Shown: in pieces, positions 36,835-45,387 of the stretch
Layout of the letters: every line of letters starts with the position of its first letter
Position numbering within the stretch: the stretch's first letter is position 1
From: Burkholderia diffusa
Lineage (GTDB): Bacteria > Pseudomonadota > Gammaproteobacteria > Burkholderiales > Burkholderiaceae
NCBI RefSeq assembly: GCF_902499115.1
Contig: NZ_CABVPN010000027.1
Coordinates: forward strand, 53,639-117,638
Direction: 5' to 3'
DNA: 64,000 nt
Position numbers and translations under genes: made by a program
Notes under the pieces: generated by a model
What the model was told of the DNA's origin: nothing
The model's input: the letters and a program-made list of their open reading frames with translations, nothing else
Databases searched by the model: none

Positions 36835-36864
36835 GACAAACCCCGGCGCGAGCCGGGGTTTGTC
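36835..36864. terminator. Terminator after the DUF4148-like gene
   Basis: GACAAACCCCGGC (36835-36847) and GCCGGGGTTTGTC (36852-36864) form a perfect 13-bp stem with a GCGA loop. It starts 14 bp after the stop codon. Confidence 0.85.
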
Positions 36865-37186
36865 GTTTATGCTGCTGAAACGCGATGCGCGACCGGTCAT
36901 CGTGCAGGTGTGACATCCGAGTCAATTGATTCGGCGTCCTTCGTTTCTAGGTGAGATGAATGCCATCTCGATGCGTTGAATTTTCCTGCTCTCCGTGAAC
37001 GACACGCGCCATTCTGCTTGTTCAGTTTCAGAGGAATCCTACGGAATACAACAGATCGCTGGATGAATCACGAGACGAAAAACAATCATGCACGAGCAAT
37101 ACGGCTCCGCACAAAGGCACACGAAACCCGCACAAATTGAGACGGTGCGCGTGGCGCAACGACTGGTCGCCGACATATCGACTTGG
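36865..37186. other. Spacer with no recognisable gene
   Basis: 322 bp between the terminator and the end of a leftward LysR gene. I see no motif of note here. Confidence 0.3.
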
Positions 37187-38089
37187 TCAGCGCCGCGCTT
37201 CCGCCGTCGCGTTCCCAGTCGCTTTTAACCAGTCCTTGAAGGCCCGCACGGCTTCGTCTTCCGCGCGCGCAGTCGCGACGTAAGTGAAATAGCGCCACGG
37301 CGGCAGTGCCGGTTCGCTGAACGGCCGCACCAGCCGGCCTTCGGCGATGTCGTCCGCGACGAGCGCGATCGGCCCCATTGCGACACCGAGGCCGTCGAGC
37401 GCGCCCTGCAGCGTCAGATAGAAATGCTCCAGCGTGAGCGAATGCCGCGGCACCAGATTCGCGTGCCCGGCCGCCGCGAGCCACTCGGGCCACATACCGG
37501 GGTACGTCGCCGCGTGCAGCAGCGTGAAGCCGGCGAGATCAGCCGGCGTACGCAGCGGCCGGCCCTCGAGCAGCTTCGGCGCGCATACGGGCAGCCGGAT
37601 TTCGGACAGAAACTCCTCGGCAACATATCCGTCGATCGCTTGCGGGCCGCCGCGGACGATCAGGTCGACCTTGTCACGCAACTTCTCGATCGGCTCGTTC
37701 GACGTTGACAGCCGCACCTCGATGGCCGGATGCGCTACCTGGAACGATGACAGCTTCGGCACGAGCCAGCGCAGCGAAAACGTCGCGGGCGCGCTGACGC
37801 GCAGCACGCGCTGCTGCCCCTGGCCGAAATGCTGCGCGGTGGCGAGCGCGATCCGGTCGAACGATGCACCGACCTCGGCAAGGTATACGCGACCGGCGTC
37901 GGTCAGTTCGACGCGCCGGTTGTGCCGCTCGAACAGCGGTCGGCCAAGCCATGCCTCGAGTTGCTGAACATGCCGGCTGATCGCGCCATGCGTCACGCAC
38001 AGCTCGTCGGCGGCGAGCGTGAAACTGCCGAGGCGGGCCGCGGCTTCGAAGGCGCGCAGCGAATTCAATGGAGGGAGTCGTCGGGCCAT
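37187..38089 (-). CDS. GcvA-type LysR regulator, divergent from purA
   Basis: A 300-residue LysR regulator of the GcvA group: MARRLPPLNSLRAFEAAARL, HTH around SFTLAADELCVTHGAISRHV, and effector-domain signature FSLRWLVPKLSSFQ. The ATG at 38087-38089 gives the family start; a GTG at 38116 lies within an operator-like dyad and is less likely. It is divergent from purA, with a 140-bp spacer containing that dyad, so purine-gene control or simple autoregulation is likely. Confidence 0.9.
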   Translation of the reverse strand: MARRLPPLNSLRAFEAAARLGSFTLAADELCVTHGAISRHVQQLEAWLGRPLFERHNRRVELTDAGRVYLAEVGASFDRIALATAQHFGQGQQRVLRVSAPATFSLRWLVPKLSSFQVAHPAIEVRLSTSNEPIEKLRDKVDLIVRGGPQAIDGYVAEEFLSEIRLPVCAPKLLEGRPLRTPADLAGFTLLHAATYPGMWPEWLAAAGHANLVPRHSLTLEHFYLTLQGALDGLGVAMGPIALVADDIAEGRLVRPFSEPALPPWRYFTYVATARAEDEAVRAFKDWLKATGNATAEARR

Positions 38090-38097
38090 GCATCGTT

Positions 38098-38120
38098 TCG
38101 TGTGAAATTTACTCACACGA
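38098..38120. promoter_or_regulatory. Candidate LysR operator between lysR and purA
   Basis: TCGTGTGA (38098-38105) and TCACACGA (38113-38120) form a perfect 8-bp inverted repeat across a 7-bp AT-rich spacer. It begins 8 bp upstream of the lysR start codon, a common place for autoregulation. Confidence 0.5.
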
Positions 38121-38229
38121 CTGCTCAGATTTAATCGTTTGATCGGGTGATCCTAGTCCGCCAATATGGCACACGAACGGCCGATGCGGCCGAAACGGAT
38201 GTCTGGATTTCTCACATGGAGTATGGAGC

Positions 38230-39519
38230 ATGCCGAACGTGGTGGTGGTGGGCGCCCAATGGGGTGACGAAGGCAAGGGGCGCGTCGTGGACTGGCTGGC
38301 GGCGCAGGCCGATCTCGTCGCACGCTACAACGGCGGCCACAACGCGGGCCATACGCTGGTCGTCGGCGACAAGACGTACAAGCTCGCGCTGTTGCCGAGC
38401 GGGATTGTGCGTGGCAAGCGCGGTGTGATCGGCAACGGCGTGGCGCTCGATCCGGAGGCGCTGCTGGACGAGATCGGGCGGATGGCCAAACTCGGGCTGT
38501 CGGTGACGCCGGACAATCTGTCGATCGCGGAGAACGCCACGCTGGTCCTGCCGATTCACCGTGCGATCGACCAGGCGCAGGAGCGTCTGCGTCGCGAACC
38601 CATCGGCACCACGCTGCGCGGGATCGGGCCAGCTTACGAGGACAAGGTTGGGCGCCGCGGGCTGCGGGTCGCGGATCTGGCCGAGCCGGGCCGGCTTGCC
38701 GACAAGCTCGACGTGCTGGTCGATCACCACAATGCATGGTTCCGCGGCCTGGGGCTCGAGCCGTGCTCGCGCGACGCGATGCTGGCAACGCTGGTCGACA
38801 TCGCGCCGAAGATCCTCCCGTTCGTGCGTCCCGTGTGGGCCGACCTCAACGACGCGAACGACCGCGGCGAACGCATCTTGTTCGAGGGCTCGCAGGCCGT
38901 GATGCTCGACATCGACTGGGGTACCTATCCGTTCGTGACGTCGTCGGGCACCGTTGCATCGGCCGCGGCGGCCGGCACAGGGCTCGGCGCGTCGAAACTC
39001 GGCCACGTGCTGGGCGTAACCAAGGCGTACGCGACGCGCGTCGGCGGCGGCCCGTTCCTCACCGAACTGAGCGACGCCACCGGCGAAACGCTGCGCGCAC
39101 GCGGGCAGGAGTTCGGCGTCAACACCGGCCGGCCGCGCCGCTGCGGATGGCTCGATGCCGCGCAGTTGCGGCAGGCCGTCCGGATTTCGGGTATCGATTC
39201 GCTCGCGCTCACCAAGCTCGACGTACTCGACGGCTTCGCGTCGATCGAGCTGTGCGTCGGCTACGAGCTCGATGGCGCACGCGTCGACCATCTGCCCGCG
39301 AGCCGCGATGCGCAGGCGCGCGCAACGCCCGTCTACGAAACGTTCGCCGGGTGGGACGGCACCGTGAAGGGCGTGCGCGAGTTTGCGGCGTTGCCGCGTG
39401 CCGCGCAGAATTTCATCGCGCGCGTCGAGGCGGTCGCGGGTGCGCCCGTATCGATGATCACGACCGGCGCCGAGCGCGACGACACGATCGTGCTGAGCAA
39501 CCCCTTCGAGCAGGGCTGA
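38230..39519 (+). CDS. purA: Adenylosuccinate synthetase
   Basis: A 429-residue PurA with all core motifs: the GTP loop WGDEGKG with catalytic Asp13, NGGHNAGH with catalytic His41, IGTTLRGIGPAYEDK, the substrate segment VTSSGTVASAAAAGTGLG, and the late SPRxxGWLD equivalent RPRRCGWLDAAQLRQ. It makes adenylosuccinate from IMP, aspartate and GTP in the cytoplasm. Burkholderia carries a main purA on chromosome 1, so this is probably a second, replicon-borne copy under its own LysR regulator. A decayed fragment of a related gene lies at 24612-24712. Confidence 0.95.
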   Translation: MPNVVVVGAQWGDEGKGRVVDWLAAQADLVARYNGGHNAGHTLVVGDKTYKLALLPSGIVRGKRGVIGNGVALDPEALLDEIGRMAKLGLSVTPDNLSIAENATLVLPIHRAIDQAQERLRREPIGTTLRGIGPAYEDKVGRRGLRVADLAEPGRLADKLDVLVDHHNAWFRGLGLEPCSRDAMLATLVDIAPKILPFVRPVWADLNDANDRGERILFEGSQAVMLDIDWGTYPFVTSSGTVASAAAAGTGLGASKLGHVLGVTKAYATRVGGGPFLTELSDATGETLRARGQEFGVNTGRPRRCGWLDAAQLRQAVRISGIDSLALTKLDVLDGFASIELCVGYELDGARVDHLPASRDAQARATPVYETFAGWDGTVKGVREFAALPRAAQNFIARVEAVAGAPVSMITTGAERDDTIVLSNPFEQG

Positions 39520-39744
39520 GCGCGACGCGCACGTGCAATGCGTGCGCGGCAGGCCGCCGCCGTGCGGCCTGCATCGAGCCGATGCCGGCAGCGGTTGTCG
39601 CGTGAGCGAGGGCGCGCCGGAGCGGCGCACGGCAAACTGGACACGCCTGCACCGCTGCGGTACTGTTCCGCACAATTCGCGCCAGACCGGGCTGTGCCGG
39701 GGCGGGCGCCGCCGCGAAGCGATTTCAATCCCGGGGACATGTCG

Positions 39745-40686
39745 ATGGACACGTTACAGATGATGCGCATTTTCGTCCGGGTGGCGGAGGAGGGCAGCTT
39801 CACGAGCGCGGCCCAGCGCCTGGACATCACCACCGCCTATGCTTCTCGTTCGGTCGCGCAACTCGAAACGCATCTGCGCACGCGTCTGCTCAACCGGAGC
39901 ACGCGCCGCATCGCATTGACCGACGCCGGACAGCGCTATCTCGACCGCTGCCAGCGCATCCTCGGCTATATCGACGAAGCGGAAGCCGAGGCGGCCGACG
40001 CGCAGGCGAAGCCGTCGGGGCGCCTGCATGTGCACGCGACCACAAGTTTCGGCCAGGCCTACGTGGTGCCCGCGGTGGTGCGATACCGGCAGCGCTATCC
40101 GTCGGTGGCGGTCGAACTTACGCTGTCGCAGCACGTGCCCGACATCATCGACGAAGGTTACGACGTGTCGCTGCAGCTGAGCGCGACGGAGCTGCCCGAC
40201 TCGGGCCTGGTGTCGCAGCGTCTCGGCGATGTTCACAGCGTGCTGTGCGCGTCGCCCGCGTACCTGAAGGAGCGCGGCACGCCGCGCACCGTGCGCGATC
40301 TCGAAGCGCATTCATGCCTGCAGATCGTCACGCCGATCTTTCCACGCGACCGCTGGCACCTCGACGGCCCCGACGGTCGCGAGACATTCGAGCTGCCGCT
40401 GCCGGACTTCCAGGTGAATATCGCCGATGCGCTCGGCGCCGCGCTGCGCGCCGGCCTCGGGATCGGCTCATTGCCGATGTCGAGTGCGGTGCCCGCCCTG
40501 GCGAGCGGCGCGCTGGTTCGCGTGTTGCCCGAGTACCGGCTGCAGAAGCTGACGGTCTACACGCTGTATGCGTCGCGCCAGTACCTCGACGCGAAGATCC
40601 GGACGTTCGTCGATTTCCTGCGGGAATGCGTGCCCGAAATGCTGGCCGCCGACGAGGCCGCGCTGCGCGGTTCCTGCGAGTCCTGA
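39745..40686 (+). CDS. LysR-family regulator
   Basis: A 313-residue LysR regulator of the large CrgA/AaeR-like group. It starts MDTLQMMRIFVRVAEEGSFT, has the HTH AAQRLDITTAYASRSVAQLE, and an effector domain with SGRLHVHATTSFGQAYVVPA. The ATG at 39745 has GGGGAC 6 bp upstream; an ATG 6 bp earlier lacks spacing for a ribosome site. It lies 225 bp after purA in the same direction. No obvious target gene is adjacent. Confidence 0.9.
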   Translation: MDTLQMMRIFVRVAEEGSFTSAAQRLDITTAYASRSVAQLETHLRTRLLNRSTRRIALTDAGQRYLDRCQRILGYIDEAEAEAADAQAKPSGRLHVHATTSFGQAYVVPAVVRYRQRYPSVAVELTLSQHVPDIIDEGYDVSLQLSATELPDSGLVSQRLGDVHSVLCASPAYLKERGTPRTVRDLEAHSCLQIVTPIFPRDRWHLDGPDGRETFELPLPDFQVNIADALGAALRAGLGIGSLPMSSAVPALASGALVRVLPEYRLQKLTVYTLYASRQYLDAKIRTFVDFLRECVPEMLAADEAALRGSCES

Positions 40687-40960
40687 GCGGAGGCGAACAA
40701 CGAGTTTCGGGTCGAATGACTCGGCACTTGCAACGTCGTCCGTGAATCGACGTTCAGCCGTGCGGGATATTTAGCATACCGAACTTGATGATGACGGCAC
40801 TGCGGCATGACGTCTTCGATTGGATGCGTCGATCGACTCGCGCGTTTATGAGAACCCCAGTCCGGAGCCGGCCGTGCCACTCGCATTTCGTCGTGCGTGC
40901 TTCGGTGTCGAACCCGTGATGCGCGAGACGGTCGCATAAGAAATTCATCCCATAAACGAC
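40687..40960. other. Spacer between a LysR gene and a terminator
   Basis: No gene found. GC content falls towards the middle. A CCCATAAACGACAACG stretch at 40949-40964 looks like an iteron start but has no neighbours and lacks the right half, so I treat it as chance. Confidence 0.3.
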
Positions 40961-40988
40961 AACGCCACGGCTGCAAGTCCGTGGCGTT
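40961..40988. terminator. Terminator hairpin after the dienelactone hydrolase gene
   Basis: AACGCCACGG (40961-40970) and CCGTGGCGTT (40979-40988) form a perfect 10-bp stem with an 8-base loop, about 50 bp beyond the stop of the leftward hydrolase gene. It could also serve rightward transcripts. Confidence 0.65.
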
Positions 40989-41037
40989 TCGCTTCATGAG
41001 GATCGTTACCCGTCAGCGGCAGGTGCCTGCTGCGGTA

Positions 41038-41751
41038 TTACTGCTGCTGGCCCCAGAGCGTGCGCCCGAAGAACGTCAGCGTGCGGTCCCACGCGATCTG
41101 CGACCACACCGGATCGAACTGCGTGCCGCCGATGCGGCCGGGGCCGACGGCCGTTTCGTTCGCGAACGCGTGATGGGCGAGATAGCGGTGGAATTCGATA
41201 CCGACCTTCGCGTCGGTCAGCTTCTTCTCCAGCGCATCGACCTGGTCGATCGCGAAGAACGCATCCTGGGTACCCCAGTGACCCATCAGCGGCACCTTGA
41301 TCTTCGACGGATCGAGGTAGTCAAGCGGAGGGAAGCCGTACCACGTGACGCCGGCATCGACATCGGCGAACTGCAGCGACAGCAGAGTGAGAGCGCCGCC
41401 CATGCAGAAGCCGGTGACCGCCACGCGCGACGCGCGCGTCTTCAGGTATTGCACTGCGCCGGGAATGTCCTGCGACGCGGCGTCGCCGAAATCGAGGCCG
41501 GTCATCAGGTGGTGCGCTTCTTCCTCCTCGACCGTCGACTTGCCGCGATACAGGTCGGGCACGAGCGCGAAGTAGCCGCAGCGCGCGAGGCGATCGGCAA
41601 CGCCGCGGATCTGGTCGTTCAGGCCCCACCACTCCTGGATGACGACGACCGCGGGTGCACCTTCGGTCTTTTCCGGCGTCGCGAGGTAGCCCTGCAGTTC
41701 CTGGCCGTCGGGGCGGCGAAACGTGATCATGGAACCGGATGTTTGAGACAT
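41038..41751 (-). CDS. Dienelactone hydrolase-family alpha/beta hydrolase
   Basis: A 237-residue DLH-family enzyme with the Cys-type nucleophile elbow GFCMGG (Cys116), the acid in GTQDAFF (Asp163) and the base in LAHHAF (His193/194). VIQEWWGLND near the N-terminus carries the conserved Glu40. The family hydrolyses dienelactones in chloroaromatic breakdown but also general small esters. No aromatic pathway genes are adjacent, so the substrate is open. The start ATG at 41749-41751 is preceded by AAAGGAG. Confidence 0.92.
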   Translation of the reverse strand: MSQTSGSMITFRRPDGQELQGYLATPEKTEGAPAVVVIQEWWGLNDQIRGVADRLARCGYFALVPDLYRGKSTVEEEEAHHLMTGLDFGDAASQDIPGAVQYLKTRASRVAVTGFCMGGALTLLSLQFADVDAGVTWYGFPPLDYLDPSKIKVPLMGHWGTQDAFFAIDQVDALEKKLTDAKVGIEFHRYLAHHAFANETAVGPGRIGGTQFDPVWSQIAWDRTLTFFGRTLWGQQQ

Positions 41752-41982
41752 GAAACCGCTCCTTTTCGAAAAATGCGATGAGTGCGGCATCGGGTCGGCC
41801 AGCGAGTGAGGTATGCCCGGGTGACTCGAGGCTTCGCTCGCGTTCGCTTAGGCCGGCGCCGACCACGCGGCCATTCTATGCGCAAACGCCGGCCGTCTGC
41901 GTGAACGGTTCGGGGCTGCAGCCGATCCACGCTGCGCATCGATCGTGCGTCGCGGAGCGCGTAAGTCGGAGCCACCGAAAAC

Positions 41983-42020
41983 GCAACACCCCGCCCCGAT
42001 GAACGGGAGCGGGGTGTTGC
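41983..42020. terminator. Terminator after the DUF4148 gene
   Basis: GCAACACCCCGC (41983-41994) and GCGGGGTGTTGC (42009-42020) form a 12-bp perfect stem, 43 bp beyond the stop of the leftward DUF4148 gene. It may also work for transcripts from the left. Confidence 0.8.
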
Positions 42021-42063
42021 GTCGACAGCGCGCGTATCGAGGTACGCGCTGCGTACGTCGGTC

Positions 42064-42375
42064 TTACTGACCGAAATAGACCGAGTCTCGAGCGGTTTGC
42101 TTGACCGCGATCACGCGGCCGGCACGCACGCCGGCGGCGGCTTGTGCGCCGTAACCCGTTGCGTCGCTGTTCGTCACGCGGGCCTGCGCGGTTTGCAGCG
42201 CATTCGGATAGTGGGCGTCGGACACTTCCGGCTTGTAACCGGCTTGCTCGAGCTGCACGAGTTCTGCGCGGACCTGGGCGCGCGTCAGTTCTCCCGACGA
42301 GTTCGACTGGGCGAATGCGCCAACGGATGCGGTAAGGGCGGCGACAGCGGCGACTGCGTAGATGAACGACTTCAT
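42064..42375 (-). CDS. DUF4148 secreted protein
   Basis: A 103-residue protein with a Sec signal peptide (cleavage after AFA, residue 22) and the DUF4148 core LTRAQVRAELVQLEQAGYKP followed by DAHYPNALQTAQARV. DUF4148 proteins are abundant, small and periplasmic in Burkholderia; their function is not known. A hairpin terminator follows at 41983. Confidence 0.9.
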   Translation of the reverse strand: MKSFIYAVAAVAALTASVGAFAQSNSSGELTRAQVRAELVQLEQAGYKPEVSDAHYPNALQTAQARVTNSDATGYGAQAAAGVRAGRVIAVKQTARDSVYFGQ

Positions 42376-42789
42376 GGTGACCTCCGGTTTTCGTAGATTT
42401 CGCGCTTCGCTTGTTGCGTTCAGCGGTTGATTGCATCGTAGCGATCGCGATACCGGTCGGAAATAGGCGTTCCGGCGAATAATTATTGCAACTGGGTAAA
42501 CGATTCGCGGGGAATGCGGGGTTTTGTCTGATGATTATCCGTATGCCGGCGCGCATTCGATGAGTGTGATTGCGGGCGCCGAACCGGGAGCTGGCGCGAT
42601 CCGGGACAGAGGTGTATTGCAACCGCACGCCGACTTCGGCCGATGGAAAGATCAATTAAATCGGATAACGAATCATTGGTCGCGAGCGAGGGAGTGTGTT
42701 CGCCCCTCGCTGTGCAATCCGGGCCGACTCCGCCTTCTCGCACATCGACGTGAGTATTAACGGCCGCATCGTCGTGCGTACCGCGTCAC
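42376..42789. other. Intergenic region with no gene
   Basis: 414 bp between the start of the DUF4148 gene and the end of the GlxA-type regulator. The part next to the DUF4148 gene is AT-richer and probably holds its promoter. I see nothing else. Confidence 0.3.
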
Positions 42790-43755
42790 TCACTCCTCGA
42801 CGACCGACTGTCGTTTCCGGTATTCGGCGGGCGTGATCCCGACGTGCCTCGCGAACGACCGTCTGAGCGTATCGACATTCGCGAAGCCGCATTTTGCGGC
42901 GACCTGCTTCGGCGTGTCATGTCCGTTTTCGAGCAGTTGCCGGGCAGCGGAGATGCGGGTCGCTTCGACCCACGCAGCCGGCGTCATGCCGACCTCCGCG
43001 CGAAAGAGCCGCGCGAAGTGGCGCGGGCTCATGCCCGCATGCTTCGCGAGTGCCGCCACCGAGTGTTCGAGTTCAGGATGGCTGGCGATCCAGCGCTGGA
43101 CTTCCTGCAGCACGGAGCGCCCGGCCGGCCGTGCCTCGCCGCTGCGGCTGAACTGGAGCTGTCCGCCCGGGCGCTTGAAGAACATGACCAGTTGCGCGGC
43201 GACGCGCCGTGCGATTTCCCGGCCGAGATCTTCCTCGACCAGCGCGAGCGCGAGATCGAGCCCGGCCGTGACGCCCGCTCCGGTGCGCAGCTTGCCGTCG
43301 CGTACATACAGCGCGTCCGCTTCGACCGTGAGCGACGGATACGCATCGGCGAGCGTGTCGGCGGCGGCCCAGTGCGTCGTCAGGCGTCGTCCTTTCAGCA
43401 GGCCGGTCGCCGCGAGGATGAACGCGCCGGTGCAGATCGAGCCATACCGCTTGCTTTGCACGGCGGCCGAGCGCAGCCACGCGAGGACGTCGGTTCGCAG
43501 CGCGACCGCGGCGGCACCCGGCGCACCGGCGACGAGCAGCGTGTCGAGGCGATCGGGAATGTCGGGAGCGATCCAGTCGGCCAGCAATTGCGCGCCCGAT
43601 GACGCGCGGATCGGCCCGGGCTCGCTCGCGATGATCCGCAGCGTATAGAACGGCTTGCCGCATTCGGCGTTAGCCTGGGCGAATACGTCGAGCGGCGCGG
43701 AAACGTCGAGCAGTTGTACGCCCGGTACCGCGAAAATTCCCACGACCTTCGGCAT
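42790..43755 (-). CDS. GlxA-type AraC-family regulator with DJ-1/PfpI domain
   Basis: A 321-residue regulator. An N-terminal DJ-1/PfpI-like domain opens with VVGIFAVPGVQLLDVSAPLD and has a nucleophile-elbow-like YGSICTGAFILAATGLL. A C-terminal AraC DNA-binding domain follows, with HAGMSPRHFARLFRAEVGMT and KQVAAKCGFANVDTLRRSFA. The gene is divergent from a cyanamide-hydratase-like protein and probably activates it. The ATG at 43753-43755 gives the usual N-terminus. The ligand is unknown; related proteins sense nitrogenous metabolites. Confidence 0.92.
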   Translation of the reverse strand: MPKVVGIFAVPGVQLLDVSAPLDVFAQANAECGKPFYTLRIIASEPGPIRASSGAQLLADWIAPDIPDRLDTLLVAGAPGAAAVALRTDVLAWLRSAAVQSKRYGSICTGAFILAATGLLKGRRLTTHWAAADTLADAYPSLTVEADALYVRDGKLRTGAGVTAGLDLALALVEEDLGREIARRVAAQLVMFFKRPGGQLQFSRSGEARPAGRSVLQEVQRWIASHPELEHSVAALAKHAGMSPRHFARLFRAEVGMTPAAWVEATRISAARQLLENGHDTPKQVAAKCGFANVDTLRRSFARHVGITPAEYRKRQSVVEE

Positions 43756-43977
43756 GTTCGGTTGCGTGTGGTATCGATGTGTCGAACGTGACGCGTAGCA
43801 GTATAGACGCGCAACGCGAGGCGACGAGGGGCATCGGCGCACTTCGCGGGCGCGGTTCAAGGGTTGCGGCCGCGATGGCCGTCGATCGCGCGAAATGGCA
43901 GAATTCGTCGTAACACGGCGATTGATGCCAAACCCGGGCCTTCGGAGAATGGGTGCTGTCTTCAATGGAGGTCGATC

Positions 43978-44619
43978 ATGACTGTGAACGTCGCCGGCAT
44001 CACCGTTCCCGATAGCCAACTCGCTCGCGAGATCACCGAACTCGTACGGGATACCGAGTCCGAGTTGCTGTTTCACCATTCCAGCCGCGTCTACTACTTC
44101 GCCGCGCTTGCGGGGCAGCACCGCGGGCTCCGCTACGATCCCGAACTGCTCTATTGCGGCTGCATGTTTCATGACATGGGGCTCACGCATCGGCACAGCA
44201 GCGCGTGCGAACGATTCGAAGTGGACGGCGCCAATGCCGCCCGCGATTTTCTGAAGAGCAAGGGCATTTCGCAGCAGGACATCGAGGTCGTGTGGACTGC
44301 GATCGCGCTGCACACTACGCCAGGTATTCCGAAGCATATGCATCCGGTCGTCGCGCTCGTCACCGCAGGGGTCGAGATGGACGTGCTGGGCCTCGCGTAT
44401 CCGGAGTACAGCGACGTCGAACGAGATGCCGTCGTCCGCGCACATCCGCGCACGCCGCATTTCAAGGAAGACATCATCCAGGCGTTCTACGACGGCATCC
44501 GGCACAAGCCGGACACGACGTTCGGCAACGTGAAGGCCGATGTGCTGGCCGACAAGGATCCGCATTTCCATGCAGGAAATTTCTGCAGCGTGATCCGATC
44601 GTCGGCATGGGCCGGCTGA
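43978..44619 (+). CDS. HD-domain hydrolase, cyanamide-hydratase-like
   Basis: A 213-residue HD-domain protein with the metal motif CMFHDMGL (His65-Asp66), an upstream HH pair in LLFHHSSRVYYFAAL, and HTTPGIPKHMHPVVAL later. The order and spacing resemble fungal/yeast cyanamide hydratase (Ddi2-type) and its bacterial relatives, which need a single Zn. Cyanamide to urea is therefore the best guess, although bacterial members may act on other nitriles or nucleotides. The SD GGAGG lies before the ATG. A GlxA-like regulator is divergent. Confidence 0.85.
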   Translation: MTVNVAGITVPDSQLAREITELVRDTESELLFHHSSRVYYFAALAGQHRGLRYDPELLYCGCMFHDMGLTHRHSSACERFEVDGANAARDFLKSKGISQQDIEVVWTAIALHTTPGIPKHMHPVVALVTAGVEMDVLGLAYPEYSDVERDAVVRAHPRTPHFKEDIIQAFYDGIRHKPDTTFGNVKADVLADKDPHFHAGNFCSVIRSSAWAG

Positions 44620-44703
44620 TCGGCATCGGCGCCGGGCAGGGCGTGGGAGGGGGGCGCCCTGGGCCGCGCACGTCGCGCCTGCCGATCACTATTCCTTAGA
44701 AAA

Positions 44704-44719
44704 GTTGTTACGTGACAAC
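44704..44719. other. parS variant 14 kb from parAB
   Basis: GTTGTTACGTGACAAC matches the partition palindrome at 15 of 16 bases and is the exact reverse complement of the variant at 30270-30285. It lies in the spacer between the HD-protein gene and the toxin-antitoxin genes, 12 kb from the parB stop and on the other side of the origin from the main cluster. Confidence 0.75.
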
Positions 44720-44898
44720 CACATGACGTCGATGCAGGCCTTCATATCCTGAATTTCATCGCCTTGGCTTCCGCAGGGAATCGTCGATTCGCTCGATCCG
44801 GGCGACGGGTAATGGGGCCGGAGTCGGGTGCCGAAAGCCCGGTCCGACGCCCGGTGAACCCCTGACGACAAGAATCCGCCCGCCTTCGGCAAAACGCC

Positions 44899-44931
44899 TA
44901 TAATGATTGGGCAAATTGCCGGAGAAGAATC
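44899..44931 (+). promoter_or_regulatory. TA promoter -10 and operator-like palindrome
   Basis: A perfect -10 hexamer TATAAT (44899-44904) lies 33 bp before the antitoxin start. The palindrome GGCAA-A-TTGCC (44910-44920) covers the likely transcription start. The antitoxin or its complex could autorepress by binding there. The -35 is weak. Confidence 0.55.
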
Positions 44932-45387
44932 ATGAGCACGATCGCGTTTCACCCTTCGGGCGTCGCGCACCCGCGCCAGGCCGAATTCACGATACTCGAG
45001 CAACTGCTCGCGATTCGCGTGCGCTCGGGCGCCGATCTCGCCGAGCTGGCGAGTGCGCGCGTCGACCTCGCGGTAATCGATCGCCTGTCGGAGCGCGGCC
45101 TGAAGTCGGATGAACTCGCCTTCATCATCCCGCGGCGCACGTTGAGCCATCGTCGCCAGGCGCACGAGCGCCTGTCGCCGGAGGAATCCGACAAGGCGAT
45201 CCGGCTTGCACGCATCGTCGCGCAGGCGACGGCCACGTTCGGCGACCAGGACAAGGCAATGGCGTGGCTGCGCAACGGGCTCCAGCGCTTCGGCGGCCGC
45301 ACGTCGCTCGACATGTCGAGCACCGAGCACGGCGCCCGACTCGTCGAAGAGGCGCTCACGCAGATCGACGAGGGGTATTTCGCTTGA
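44932..45387 (+). CDS. Xre/MbcA/ParS-type antitoxin (DUF2384)
   Basis: A 151-residue antitoxin. The N-terminal HTH-like region (about 20-70) includes IDRLSERGLKSDELAFIIPR. The C-terminal toxin-binding domain carries ATATFGDQDKAMAWLRNG and the terminal ALTQIDEGYFA typical of DUF2384 proteins. It neutralises the RES toxin encoded next and probably represses the operon. The SD GGAGAAG precedes the ATG. The stop overlaps the toxin's TTG start by 4 bp (TTGA). Confidence 0.92.
   Translation: MSTIAFHPSGVAHPRQAEFTILEQLLAIRVRSGADLAELASARVDLAVIDRLSERGLKSDELAFIIPRRTLSHRRQAHERLSPEESDKAIRLARIVAQATATFGDQDKAMAWLRNGLQRFGGRTSLDMSSTEHGARLVEEALTQIDEGYFA

Noticed and set aside
40949..40965. CCCATAAACGACAACGC resembles an iteron
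   Set aside because: A single copy 6 kb from the origin, with the right half (GGTACCT) missing and overlapping a terminator stem. Chance is more likely.
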